Source: Spirogloea muscicola (taxonomy: Eukaryota; Streptophyta; Zygnematophyceae; Spirogloeales; Spirogloeaceae). From it: a stretch of 64,000 nucleotides of DNA. Every line of letters starts with the position of its first letter. Position 1 is the stretch's first letter. Below, in pieces: positions 22,508 through 34,847 of this stretch. A program made the position numbers and the translations under genes. The notes under the pieces are model-generated. The model saw only the letters and a program-made list of their open reading frames with translations, was not told the origin of the DNA and did no database searches. The DNA lies in NCBI GenBank assembly GCA_009602725.1, contig WELB01000072.1, positions 111,540-175,539 of the forward strand, in the 5' to 3' direction.

Positions 22508-23007
22508 GGTCGCGTTGGCCCAGGTGGCCACGACGAGGCGTAAACATCGCATAGGCGTGCATCACTGGATGTCTGCATGTGTCACAGCCAGACTGTAACT
22601 GAAGCCCAACCTATCCGTCCAATTTGGACGCTTTTGTATTTACATCAATGAGGTGGGCTTAGTACAATGTTGGTGCCTTGAACGTATGGATGGTACCGAT
22701 GGAGGGTGTAGTATTGAGGACAGTCTTCATTGGTGGCGTCATCATTCTTCTCCAGGGCCGTCAAGAAGTGGGAAAGGTTGCAGATGGTGCCCCCAGTGCC
22801 TGAGGAGAGTCACAGCCAAGGTTGAGTATTTGATGCATTAACAACTGTAATTTCACTCGTCATTTTATATGCTCAGTGTGTGTGTGTATCGATATGTGTA
22901 TGGACTGAGAACGTGGTGAGATCCTGCTACTTCTTGCTCTTGGCGGGGGCCACAGGCCTGATTACCAGTCTACCTGTCTTGACGAGCGCCAAAGTCCTGT
23001 GTTGGAA

Positions 23008-23300
23008 TCAAAAGTCGAGCAAGAGCTGCGGCAGCACTCGTTCCACATGAGAAACTTCGATGATGCTGTCGCCCTCAGTCTCTGCCACAATAGCAGCCCT
23101 CTGAACTAGCTCTGCAAACGTGAAATGCCAACATCAGTGGCGGTATGCTGTCTCATTATCAACTAGCCGTTGTAGCCAACTACTGATCTACTTCCAGGCA
23201 GCTCGGACAGACTAAGCTCAGCTCGTCTTTGCCCAGCCTGCTGACCTGATCACAACATTGTCACCTGCCAAGAAGAGGCGGACCAGCTCTGCAGAGAGCT
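23008..23300 (-). CDS. MHF2: CENP-X / MHF2 histone-fold protein, 5' end not found
   Basis: Small histone-fold protein. With CENP-S (MHF1) it binds DNA at kinetochores and assists FANCM at stalled forks. Two exons are clear. The 5' one ends at 23265 (ALKLSAELVRLFLA-like: ATLKLSAELVRLFLA) and the last one is 23008-23111 (ELVQRAAIVAETEGDSIIEV, SHVERVLPQLLLDF, TGA). The split Glu codon (G|AG) joins them in phase. The C-terminal motif QLLLDF is diagnostic for CENP-X. The first exon, with the start Met and the first helix, was not found; the acceptor of the 23265 exon is placed near 23300 only by homology. The gene is convergent with the WRNIP1-type gene, whose product works in related fork biology. 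Confidence 0.85.
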
Positions 23301-25416
23301 TCAGTGTCGCCGAACTGGCTGGTGAGGCAGGGGAGAACCAGGTGAACAGGCACTGTTGCTTGAGAAAATTGTAGTGAGAAAGCTGGAGTAGAGCTGGTGG
23401 GCATAGCCAGGCGGATAAGACTTTCTCGTCCTCCAAAAGCAGAGAGTCACTTTTCTTATTGTCACCGAGATTAGAATGCTCAGCAACATGCATCGGACTT
23501 AATCAGCCACGTCAGGCTCACTGGCCACATGCAGCGGGGCATGGACACGGAAACGAGCGAGGCCAGACAGAACGACGTCGGAGCTTCTCAGAGCTTCAGA
23601 GCCGTATTTGTGCGTCGGGGCGCGACTGAGCAACCTGTGCAGTTGCGGGGCCGCCTGGACGCCTTGCCGCGCGCCTGTGCAGCCGCTCCGCCATCGGAGA
23701 CGGAGAGCCACAGGTCAGAATCAAGCTCGCAGATGTATCCTCGCCATGTCCGACGATCGTGAGATGCTTGTGACTGCTGCCATGATGACCAATTATGGTT
23801 CCATAGAGTTGTGAGTTCAGGGCTCAGGGTTTAAGGTTAGGTGCTTAGATGCTTGGGTCTTTTCAGTGTTAAGGATTTGATTCCAGTGCCAGGGGCACTC
23901 TTGTGCGGCAGCCGAGCCTGAGCGGCACGGCGGCAGGCTGTGGCGGCCGTCGGTGAGCGGCACTGGTTGATTTGCAAGGCGGGGGCTCTCACGTCCTCCG
24001 CCGCCGGCTCCAGGCCAGCACGCCGGTCCTCTTCCAACGGCGACGCGCCGGCGGCGGGCCTGCCAAGAGCCAGCAGGCGCGCGCCGTCATGCGCGGGCGA
24101 ACAGGAGGCACTCGCTCTGCAGCCTCCCGGCGGCACGACCGCCGTCGCCGCCGCCGCGGCGCAGCGGTGTCCGCGGCAGCGGCAAACCACCTCCGCCGCG
24201 GCGCTCACCGGGGGCAACGCTGGCGGCGCGGCGGCGGCGGCGGCGGCGGATGCGGCGGCGGCGGCGGATGCGGCGGACATGGCTTTGCGGCGGGCAAGAT
24301 TCGAACCCCGCCGCTCCCGCGCTCCCGGCGGCGGGCTTCCCTTGGTGCGCCACGTGGCACCAGCGTTCTCCTCCACCCCCCGCTCCACGGCAGCGCCCAG
24401 TGGGGAGCGGTCCCAGCTGGCTTACCCTAATCCAAAGCCCTAGAGACCTAACCCTAGGTGCCAAATCTAAACCCTGAACCCCCTGGGCGGCGGCGGCGGC
24501 ATCCAGACAAGACCAGCCGAGACCTTCTCGGAGCAAGCAGGACGGTTGCACCAGTTGGCCCTCCCTTGCTCCCGCAGCTCTGCGCCTTGAAGCGTCTGGG
24601 CATTGTTCTGTTGCAAACTTTACATGGGAGGCGGGAGTCGTTTGGACTGTTTTGATAACAGTACTCGTGCAGGTGCGGGTTGATCCAATACCACGTTGTC
24701 ACAGTTCTCCAGCTTCCACCAAGCCTGCAAATTGCTGATGATGCCGCTCATCATACCTCAGAGACACAGCACGACTGCAAAGATGCAGGTGACTAGGCGG
24801 AATCGCCACTGTTGAAGCACGTGGGACACAGTACCACATCTGCAGGAGCAGCTTCTAAGCGTCCATCCAAAGCTGCAACAGCTTCAGCCTGCCCATGGTG
24901 CGACAGCTACCTGCTGCATAGCAGGTGTTCAAAGGCACAGCAGCTAAATCGCCAAGGGAAAGACTACCAAGCTGGACATGCACTCCTCAAAAGCCTTTGA
25001 ATTGCCAGAGCAGCCCATAGCACAGTTGAGGGAGCAATCTTCGGAGCTATGTCTCCTCAACTCATAAATATGATCTAACTAGGAATATCAATGGCGGCAG
25101 CACTGTGCAGCAGCAACTAAAATCTGAGACTTGTGCTGGGAAGAGGGGGGAAGGAGCTTTGTGTACAGTATGCGGCTGAGAAGCAACCTCAGAGAAGGTG
25201 CGCCTGATACTCAATCTTGCCATGCGGGGATTCTGCCCTCAAGTTGGAGCCGCCAGCAGTACACTGGGTCACGGCTCTTGTGAAGTGCGTGAAAGACGCC
25301 CAACGTGGTGTAATTGGCACCAGCGGACATACAGTAATTCCAAGTGGAGCGAGGACCAGAGCTTGTATGTGAATCCTGGCTAGAGTGAGCCCCAGAATCT
25401 ACAGCAGCTGCGCTCC
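23301..25416. other. Intergenic, with a GC-rich block at 23900-24420
   Basis: The 23900-24420 block is rich in CGG/GCC triplets and opens several long frames on both strands, none of which I recognise. It could hold an unresolved 5' exon of MHF2 or of an undetected gene. Degraded telomere-like words flank it: AGGGTTTAAGGTTAGG near 23827 and CCTAACCCTAGG near 24445. From 24480 to 25416 I see no gene; the last part should be the receptor kinase 3' UTR. Confidence 0.5.
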
Positions 25417-28400
25417 TTATCGACCCTGTGTCTCGAAAAGCTGCGAGAATGCTTCACGAGTGCGGTCCACAGTACCAGGCGAGTTGCTTCCTGACTCGCC
25501 CGTGGAAGCTGGGACAGTCAGGTCTGTCAAAGGATGAATTGTGAGTTCCACATGCGGCATCTCAGAGTCCTGCCACAGGGAAACAGAGATAGCTGGTTAC
25601 AACATTGGTCTTCACAAGAATAGAGCACCCATTCCAGTATTGCGCGATGATCACAATTTAAGAAGTCACATGGTTAGCAAATGTTTGCAAGGGGTGTCTG
25701 TGCAAGAACCTGCACAGTGAGAGCGCCCTCCAGGTGCCAGAGTGCCTCGCCCATGGTGGGACGGTCAACCCCATACTCCGCGAGGCAAGTAAAAGCAAGC
25801 TCTGCAACCTTCTTCACAGACTCCAGGCTGTATGTTCCTTTCATCCTCTGGTCAAGGACCTCCTCAAACTCATCGTCTTTCCAGAACTTCCATGCCTGTG
25901 TGATGCAGCTTACAAAGAAGAGTCAATGTCTATGTAAGAGAGAATGCACATAGCAAAACAGGACGCCTCAATGAGCCGGCACAAACCCAACAGCTATCAT
26001 CCACAGACTTGACATGTTGCTGTACGCACCCACTCAACAATGTTGGCCTCCTTGTGAGGAAGTGTTCCGTCAATAGCAGCTCGCGCACAGAGGACCTCCA
26101 AGAGTACAACCCCGAAGCTATATACGTCTGACTTCTCAGTCAGAAGTTGCCTGCAGGCCACAAGCCAGTCATAATCAATAGCAGCTCAAGGAATTTGCTG
26201 CTAGCAATCAGAGAAACTGGTAGTGAAGCCTCTGACGTCAAGGGGAGGTAAAGGCTGCCAACTATACTTCTCCGTGTAACAGAATGTTAAGTAGGGCATG
26301 GCATCGCAGAGCCAAGCAAGATGATACAGTTGAGGCCTTTTTGACTTGCGCATGCTGGTTGCTCTCACACCTGCGGAAGTACTCGGGGTCGAGGTAACCA
26401 AAGGATCCCTTCACCATTGTGCTCACATGTGTAGCCTCCATGGACGGCCCCTTCTTTGACAGGCCAAAGTCAGACACCTTGGCCACGTAATTGACATCCA
26501 GAAGGATATTTGTGCTCTTCACGTCGCGATGGATGATGCCCTGCTTCACGCCCGTATGGAGGTAGTGCAGCCCACGAGCAGAACCAATGCAGACCTCCAG
26601 ACGTGCCCTCCAAGGCAAAGCTGGCTTCAGCTCAGGTCCTGTCAAAGGAGATGCAGCCTTTAGTCCAGAATTGTTCCTGTTGTGTAGCTAGTGCTGCACG
26701 CTGTTAGTGCAGGCTGGCACTGCGAAAATGTGCCCTTCTGCCTTTACAGGGAAATCACGTTGAGAAGGCATGTGCTACACGTGAGACTCTTGATTGCTTG
26801 CAATCTGAATCAAACATGTCCATGACCTGTCTTGAATACAGCGTTGAAAAGGCATGCGCTACGCGTGAGACTCTTAAGTAGTCTGCAATCTGACTTAGCC
26901 ATGTCCATGACCTACCATAAAGGTGGGAGCGGAGAGTGCCACGCTCCATAAGCTCATACACCAATGCAGACTCTTCTCCATCATCGCAGTAGCCAATCAA
27001 TGACACCAAATGCATGTGCCGCAGGGCCGAGAGCATCACAATCTCTGTATGGAACTCGGCCATTCCCTGTGTAGACTCCAGGGATAAGCGCTTGATGGCT
27101 ACTTTGGTTCCATCCATGAGAGCGCCCTGCAACGGTCCCAATTGGACAACCCGTCAGTCACGTTCTGGTGTAGGTGCTTGCCTCCTGGTAATTGATACAT
27201 GCCCAGCAAGCCACAGGAAGTTAAAGCCATGATACTAGGTGCATGAGCTTACCCGATATACTTTGCCAAAGCCACCATATCCAATCACATTCGCCTCATC
27301 AAAGTCGTTGGTTGCCAAGAGGAGCTCGCTTAGATCAATCTCACGTCCAGTGAACTCACCTTCAACAGGCTTGAATTGACCCCCTGTAAGCATGCAATCA
27401 CAATCAGTGAGTGTCAAGCCCACATTGACATGCTCCGTAAGAGAAGACCAACGATCTCCTGCTCGAGACCAAAACGTCACCGCCAAGAGCAGCCACCTTG
27501 TAGACACTGGTTGCTGCAACAGAGGATGGTGGTACTTTCTTAGCATTTTCCAGAATGAGGTAGTATATGGCCAGGCTTGGCTATGCATTGTAGCTTACTG
27601 CTGCCCTTGCTGTTTCCATTGCTGGCGCTGTTGAAGCCCTGGATTCCTGACCAGTCCTTGACATGACCAACCTGCTTGCCAGGAGGAAATTTGGTCTTGC
27701 TGCGACGGCAGCATATGTACCACATGCACCAGGTCTTGAAAACCATAAAAGCCACAAGAGATCCCACAATAATCCCAATTATAGCTCCAGTGCTTAGGCC
27801 ACCTCCACCTCCACCTGGACATTGTGACTGCAGGTCAGCATGTTGCTCAAGTAGCCAAGCAACTGAAGACTTCATGTGCAACTAATCCACAAGGGCTGAA
27901 AGCGATAGGCCCAGGGAGTCAGCCCTGGTACCATAGCTTGCGAAGTGCAGCAGCTAATAGTGGATATTACAAGTCACTCGGGCGGCAGTAAGACCTGAGG
28001 ATGACTTTTGCAGTGGTCCGGGTGTCGTCAAGCTGGAACTGCCCATCTTTAGGACCTCAATACCATTGACAAAGGGGCTCTTGGCAACGGAGGAAGCACT
28101 TGGTGCCAGAGTTATCACCATCTGTTTGAGTGTGACATGCACGCCATCAGACATTGCTGCACCCCAAAAGAACATACAAACGAGGAAAGCATGCAGTTGC
28201 ATGTCGCGAAGCATGGTGCCCTTGAGCTTCTTCGCGTTTCAGCTTGCATTACTTGTATCCTTGATCAGTTGGATAACATGCACAACGCGCAGATCTAGCT
28301 TGGTGTACAAAGAATTGAAGAGGAAACTTGCAGTCCAATGTTGCTGTCTACAAAGGCAATGCAGCGAAAGTGGACAATTGCAAGATTGATGACCTTAAGA

Positions 28401-30864
28401 CACTTACAATAGCAATTTTCTGGGAGTAGACAAAATCCCGCACTGTTGCCGTGTTGGGCCCATCAGAGCCCGAAATGTCAATCTGCAAAGGCGTGTAACA
28501 GGAGATCGATGAGCTGGACTATCATTGCCATACCCAGCCACATGCAAGTAACATGATGTACTTGGAAGCCAAATAATTCACAAATTGCTGACCTTGGGTG
28601 CAACAAGCTGCCCGTTGATGTATATGTCCATGATGCGCTGTCCAGCATTCAGATATTCATTCTCACAAAAGTGAAAGCGGACATAGTAGAGGAAGTTTGG
28701 ATCGACGGTGAAGGTGTATGTCAGATTTGACACTAGCGCCTGCAGGGACGTGCACAAGAACCATTTGTGAACCTCTAGCTGCATACTGATGTGCCATCGC
28801 TGCTCGCTCTAGAGGGCCCAGAGTGATTTGCTGGTGAAAAGTGCATGCTCAACGTTGTGTCACTGGAACATAGAAGGATCACCGCACGCAAGTCTAATCT
28901 GGCAAATGTGAGCCCATGGCGGCAGGAATACCGAGTTCTTGATCTCGCGATCAGTTTCAGCCACAAGAATGGGAGTAAAGTAAGGATTAGCATTTGTGTT
29001 CTGGATCTGGACTGAAGCATCAGTCTCATTGAAAACTTGAATGCCAGTCGTGCTGGTGAGGAAGTTATCATCCTGGAACCATGTGCGGGTGATTGTATCA
29101 TTCGCTGGCGTGACAATGGGTCCACCACATTTCAGGCGGGCCGCAGTGGCCAGAGCAGTCTCTGCAGAAGTAACATAGCAAACAGCACTGAGAACCTGCC
29201 AAAGCTTTGCAAGCGGTTGACCAGTACAAACCCTCGTAAGCTATGCACAGCTCCTGGCAAGGATTGCACAGATCAGGCCTTTTGGAACAGATATACAGCA
29301 GATATCTTTAGTGCCCACCCCAAGGAGCTCACCAGCAGGGACCGCGAATGTCTTGCCATTTGAGGTGTCGATGGCATGAAAGTCGTACATGTCGTCGTTG
29401 ATGGACAGCACTTCAATACCACAGATGAGGGCGAAGGAATTGGGCTGTGGGATGAATGCAATGGCTAAAGAACTGCAGCAACAGGAGTAGCTGAGTGTCA
29501 ATGGCCCGTTTCATGTCTGATCTCTAATATAAAGCTGGTGGCACAGCGAGGCAGCCCGAGTTTGAACCAGCGGCTTTCTGAAGAGCAAGCAAGTGAAGTG
29601 GACTACACAACCACAGGAAGACATCTGTGACCACAGATAGTCGGACTAGTCCATCCAGTCCAGGTGATGTGATGTCAGTGTGCAATCTGTGTAGAGCTGA
29701 GTCTCTAAGGCTTCAATACCTGGTCACAGGAGCAGCCTACCTGGCATCAGAAGGAACCACAAGTGAGAACTCTTTCATCACAGCCTCATAGAGGCCATTT
29801 CCTCCAAACTGAGCCTGCGCCGCTTTGACGACATTGAAGTATTCAAGGAGTTGCACGCCTTGTGCAGTCACGTTGAAGTAGCCCTGCAAGACAAACAAGC
29901 CCGTCAGGAAGCGCCGGAAGCCGCAAATCGCAAATGGACATGGAGCGAAGCCCTTGCCCTCGTTGACCTACGGCATGACTGGTCAGTGGACAATGTCCAA
30001 CCAGCACCATGACAAGGATGTCCTATACAGAAGGCCGTGAAGCCCTTCTCTTGCCCCTGCCCTCGTTCAGTGCCTAGGTAGCACCAAAAGTGGCTCTCGT
30101 TATTCTCACAAAGTGGTCTCTCCCACATCTCAATGACCTGCCATACCTCGGTTGGATTGGGATATGCTTTCGTGGGGAATGCTGCAAAGTGCAGCCGCAC
30201 AAAGTGCCGGCCGGGATGCACTCTTAGGTTGTACACCAGGCTGGCAGGGTCGCTGACAAACACGGCCTTGGAGTACAATGCTGGAGGCCCCGGGATAGCA
30301 TACTTGATCCTGCGGAGCAAGCAAAGAACCATCAGACCTGAACAAGCAGTAATTGAACAAGCCATGAACTGACAAATGAGCAAGCAGTACATGTCTTCTA
30401 CACAGTTGAGCTCGGTGGGGTTAGTCTGGTTGGGGATTGCATACGGGGGCATGTTGGAGCCGGTGGCGGTGGAGTTCGAGTGGGAGCTGTCATTGCTCCA
30501 CGTCCGCCCATACTGGTCCACATAGGGGCCAACTCCGTAACCACAGTTGATGAGCACCCTGTCTGCTCGCGGCACAAGAGGCGACTCGACAGCGACTTCA
30601 GACATTGCCGACGACATAGTTGTGCCACACTTGAGTCAAAACCTGGGAGTCAAAACCTGGTAACCCTTCATGCCCTCCGATTGCTTTTACATGTTCGTCA
30701 CTTGCTGCCACTTCAAGCGTTCGCGTCAGGCTCGCCCGCCATCCTTCAACAATGCGGCATGCCATGCACCGCCTTTGCCATGGCGGCCGCATACCTTGCG
30801 CAGCCGCGCCGGCAGCGAGCGCGGCCAAGCAGGCCAGCGCCAGCAGCATCGCCCTGCCGTCCAT
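25417..30864 (-). CDS. CrRLK1L (FERONIA-like) malectin-domain receptor kinase
   Basis: Plasma-membrane cell-wall sensor kinase. Sixteen exons from the 5' side: 30795-30864, 30391-30562, 30147-30309, 29741-29883, 29333-29472, 28932-29161, 28593-28739, 28404-28482 (weak donor), 27995-28156, 27599-27814, 27253-27383, 26916-27126, 26371-26638, 26030-26150, 25710-25895, 25417-25569. They sum to 863 codons plus TAA with every phase matching. A signal peptide ([19 protein letters not shown]) is followed by a malectin-like ectodomain of about 400 residues ([114 protein letters not shown]). A transmembrane helix lies near 445-466 ([16 protein letters not shown]). The kinase has [32 protein letters not shown] and [11 protein letters not shown], so it is an active RD type. 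Confidence 0.93.
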
Positions 30865-32200
30865 GGCCGCTCGCAGCCAGGCACTACGTCAGAAGGCCGT
30901 CAGGACGGGCCCGCGCCCCTTGGTCTCACGGTGCAGCCACGGCGCCTGTGGAGGGCCGCTGCGCCCTTGCGACCTCCAAACTTTCGGCGGCTCCCCACCG
31001 GCGCTCAGCGGAGGCTGGCGCGCGCTTGCCCACGGCTGGCGGCGACTCTGCTCTCGGCTGCACGCGGCCCGCAGGCGCAAATGAGCGCCTCCTGCCGCCT
31101 GGGACGCCGCCGCAGCAGCAGCGAGGTTTGGCCCTGGCGCCGCTGGGCGGAGGCCTGCTCACAGCGACCGAGCCTCCTTATTCCGGCTCTCCGTGCCGCT
31201 CTCGGCGAGGAGGACGTCCCGCGGCTGAGGCCTGCCCCGCCGCCGCCGTCGCCGCCGCTGCCGCCGCCGCCACTGGCGATGGCGATGGCACCGCTGCCAA
31301 ACACAACCTGCCTCCGCGTCTGCTGCAAGCCGCCGTCAGGACGAAACGACAATTCCAATGGGAGGCAATGGCGTTGAGAGTGCAGTCCAAAGGGAGAATA
31401 CTCGAGGAGGGCATGAGGGCCGCCGGAGCACGTGCAACGGGCACATGGCCGCGTCCGACGATTCGGGGCGCCAGACGCTCCTCACGCGCGCGTCGCGACA
31501 AGCGGGCTCCGCGGCCGCGTCGCGTACCGGGGGAGGCGCTATGTGATATCCCGTCAACACGACGGCTCCCGTCGAGCTGCCCGGGCGCGCCGGGGTGGTG
31601 GAGCGGCTGCCGTCAGTGGCGCTAACGGTGAGTACGGCGGCGGGGCCCTTCACCTCCCGCCCTCCCGCCGGCTGCCCCGGCGCACGCTCGGGCTACGCGA
31701 CAACAGGCCGCTGCCCAGGGGGACCCCGCCCGACGACCCCGAATCCGTCGGCAAATATCAGCGGGCATCAAATCGAACCGTGGCTGGTCCAGTGGGGGGT
31801 GGGCCCTCGTGCCACCTCCGGCACAGCGCCTACCTGGCGCCGCCTGGACGGCCTGGACGGCGGGCTTGGCGGACGATGCCCGCCGATGATTCGAAGCGCT
31901 GCCGCAGGGGTTCCGCCACAGAGGGGGCCTCCGCCCGTTTCCCATTGGCGGGGCCGGCGCCTGGGCTACTGCAGACGGCACGCCGCCGCCAACTGACCGG
32001 CCCCCTAGAAGTACGTCACCTCCATGGTGGGGAGCCGGCGCCACGTCTGCGGGCCGCCGCCGCTGCCAACCCCGCTTCGACAGTACCGGTCGGTACCCAA
32101 TGGGCTGCCGCTCCGCCCCTGTGGCTGGGGGGCCGGGGGCAGCCCCACGCCCCCCNCCCCCCCCCCCCCCCCCCCCCCACCTACGACGACGATGCCTGGT

Positions 32201-32476
32201 GTGTCAGTCCGCCTTCTCGGCTTGCGAGTGCGAACTTCATTCATTCTTATTTCTGGGCCGGCCTCTCCCAGCCACCGCCCGCCCTCTACTGGGAGCTTTC
32301 TTCTTACTTGGGGCTCAAATGGGGGGCCACGAGACGAAGCACTTTCCGGAGAAGAAAGTTCCTCGCTCACAATGGTGCAATAGCTGTGAATGCCTGCTGT
32401 CAGCCCGCCTTCTCGGCTTGTGAGTGCGAACTTTGTTCAATGTTTTTCCTGGGCTGGCCTCTCCCAGCCCAGCATG
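32201..32476 (+). repeat. Local duplication (two copies about 190 bp apart)
   Basis: 32205-32286 and 32395-32476 share CCGCCTTCTCGGCTTG, GAGTGCGAACTT, TTTC/TTCCTGGGC and GGCCTCTCCCAGCC. Both end in the hairpin-repeat core word. Confidence 0.8.
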
Positions 32477-32900
32477 TGCTGTTACCACCGGTTAGGTAGA
32501 TCGCGCCAATCCGGGGCTTTCTGCCCCGAGGGCTGGCCATGCAGTGGCGATCGCCGCTCGCAGCAAGGCGGCCAGATACGCAGACCGATCGGCTGGCAAC
32601 GAATTTGTACCCCTGCCCATGGATGTGCACCGGGCTTTTGGTCCTCAATGGGCAAGCCCTTTCCTTCCGGGTCCCAGTGGCTCGACCTGCTGGCCAAGGC
32701 TTGCGCGGCGCGCTGTGTCCCGCAGGCGAGGTGAGCCGGCTGACTTCAATGCCGCTGGCTCGTGGGCCCAGGTCTATCGCATGCGTTTGTCAATCTCCCT
32801 CCAGCGTCCATGGCCCACGCCTTGCATCTGCGTGCTGGCCGTGCTATCGTTGCAGCCTTTGGCTTCCATCAGGGCGGTAGTTTTCCAGCAGCTAGTCTCT

Positions 32901-32914
32901 CTGTGTGTGTGTGT

Positions 32915-33001
<87 letters not shown>
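32901..33001 (+). repeat. GT/TG dinucleotide microsatellite
   Basis: About 100 bp of uninterrupted TG except for one TCTG step near 32919. Such a tract tends to form Z-DNA and to vary in length. Confidence 0.97.
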
Positions 33002-33003
<2 letters not shown>

Positions 33004-33120
33004 ATTCTTTTCGGGCTGGCTTTCACAATGGGGCAATGGCTGTGAGAGCGAGAGACGCTTCCAGTAGAGGAAAGACGCTTCCATGAAAGGAAGCGCGGCC
33101 AGATTGTTTGGTGGCTGTGA

Positions 33121-33150
33121 GAGGCCAGCCCAAAGAAATGGACAAGGTCT
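33121..33150 (+). repeat. Truncated hairpin-repeat core
   Basis: AGGCCAGCCCAAAGAAATGG followed by ACAAGGTCTGAAG. The same short core occurs near 35323, 50378 and 51759, and inverted (GACCTTGTCCAT...GGGCTGGCC) near 44627. Confidence 0.75.
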
Positions 33151-33500
33151 GAAGTAGCCGGAGTGCTAAGTACTATAACAACAGCAAGGGGACTCTCAGT
33201 AGCCTCTAGTCAGAGGACTCTCGGTAACCTCTAGTCAGAAGATTCCATGAAAGGGAGGTGGCTCTGAGAGGCCAGCCCAGAAGAAAGCATGAACAAAGGT
33301 CAAGTAACCAAGGGAGCGCTAAAGCTAGAAAACAGGGAATCAAGTAGCTACAAAACACTCAGGAACCCCTGCTAAGCAGCCGCGTTTCGAGCCCAGTTTC
33401 TCCGACCTGCGGCTGCTGAGCAGGGGTTACTGAGTTTCCCGTTGCGTCGTCTTGTGTCTAGCTGTCTTTTCGGCATCTTCTTGGCTCTTAAGGATTTGTC

Positions 33501-33545
33501 CATTCTTTTAGGGCTGGCCTTTGCCAGCCCCTCTTCTCTATGGGC
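33501..33545 (-). repeat. Hairpin repeat family A core (reverse)
   Basis: CATTCTTTTAGGGCTGGC, CTTT, GCCAGCCCCT, then TCTTCTCTATGGGCG. It is the inverse of the CGCCCATTGAGAATAGGGGC...CCAGCCC order. Confidence 0.75.
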
Positions 33546-34191
33546 GCGCAATTTCGTCCTCGCAGGTTGGAGAAATTAAGCTCCTGGAAACGGGTCCCTG
33601 GCCAGATACACGACATTCCTGGCCAGGGCCAGAGGCTGCAGCTAGGGTATGACCAGTAGAGGGCGATGGCAGTGAAAGGCCAGCCCAAGATTGAACGGAC
33701 AAAAAATAGAGATAGAGAAAGAGAAGAATGACAAGCTCTTCCGAATAAGAGCTTCTTCCACGGGGGTTAATGGCTGAGAGAAAAAGTGGTTCTTGCAGAA
33801 AAGGGCGAGAGCTGCGACAAGCTAATCCACAGAAGAACGAACGAGGTCCGCAGGAGTCAAAAGCACACTCAGGAAAGCAAGTGCCAGCCATGGATGGCAA
33901 CCCTTAGTCAGCCACCGCAAGCTGGAAAAGCTAGCAGCCAAAAGAGGGTTGCTACCCACAATGGCATTGGTGTGATAGACAAGCCCAAAATTCAGTGCAC
34001 TAAAGGTGCAGGGTCACAAAATTGAGGGGCGAGGGCTGTGAAGCGCCGGCCCTCAAAAGTGATGAAGGTCCAAGGGCCGGAATGAATGAGTCACCCTGCC
34101 TATAGCTTGAGGCGGCAGCCAGGGCATGACCAGCTCGCAATGCAAAGCGTGAGCCAGGGAATGCTGCACTTATAAAGAAAGCCGCGTACAG

Positions 34192-34300
34192 TATATGGTA
34201 TACGGTATACGGTTTACGGTTTACGGTTTACGGTTTACGGTTTACGTTTTAGGTTTTGGGTTTAGGGTTCAGGGTTTCAGGGGTTTAGGGTTTAGGTTGA
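34192..34300 (+). repeat. Degenerate interstitial telomere-like heptamer tract
   Basis: Reading left to right it holds two TATACGG units, about five TTTACGG units, then TTTTAGG, TTTTGGG, TTTAGGG, TTCAGGG and further TTTAGGG/TTTAGG units. The heptamer TTTAGGG is the usual plant and green algal telomere repeat. Confidence 0.85.
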
Positions 34301-34847
34301 GGAAGGCCAGCTCGAAATTGAGAAATGGACAAAGTAACGACGCCTTCCCGCTGTGCCAGCCCTTACTAGCCGTACAAGTGGAAGATGGGAGCCCGTTACT
34401 TTTCTGCCAGTCGCCACTCGTTATTGACGCATGCTCAGTGTGTTGGCTTGGTTTGCCTCCCTTCATTTTCGCGCCTTCGCTTGCTTCTGTCTATGCAGGG
34501 CAGCTCTCCGCAGTTTTGCTGGCGCCATCAGCAGCTGGCGCTCTTGGCCTGCCATCAGAGAGCCTCTTGAGGGCCGCTCGGTCGAAACCCCTGCCTTATC
34601 TCGTCCCTCCTGCCTCTTGCTTCGCCTTATTTAGCCCCTCCTGCCTTAGACCACAGCTTCGCCATGTGTAGCCCCATGGCTTGCACTCTCATTGCTTTTT
34701 GCATGACAGTGTATTAGCTCCGCTTGGGCTCCTGTACTATCGATGAGCACCGTGAACCAATCACAGCCATCGCCCTTACTGAAAGAGTCTTTCTTCTCTT
34801 CTCTCCTCGCCTCTTCATGTCGTTCTTGCGCTGCCACACAGTCAGCC

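Larger units (their letters stand above)
21843..23007. other. Intergenic with a direct duplication and an N
   Basis: It holds two related segments (21946-22094 and 22363-22507), a family D word block (22309-22360) and an N at 22361. From 22510 to 23007 I see no gene; the last part should be the CENP-X 3' UTR. Confidence 0.6.

Noticed and set aside
24285-24345. GATTCGAACC word suggesting a minus-strand tRNA
   Set aside because: T-stem pairing fails at two of five positions and the rest of the cloverleaf is absent; the area is plain GC-rich repeat.
23837-24443. Open frames of 150-180 codons on both strands
   Set aside because: Triplet-repeat and Ala/Arg-rich composition with no family resemblance; not supportable as genes without transcripts.
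29540-29625. GGTTCAAAC-like T-arm in a receptor-kinase intron (minus strand)
   Set aside because: The T stem is weak, the anticodon stem does not pair and no matching acceptor arm is found; at best a decayed tRNA-derived remnant.
30480-32500. Very long open frames on both strands
   Set aside because: They arise from GC-rich composition, show no recognisable domain, and one runs through the start of the receptor kinase in the opposite direction.
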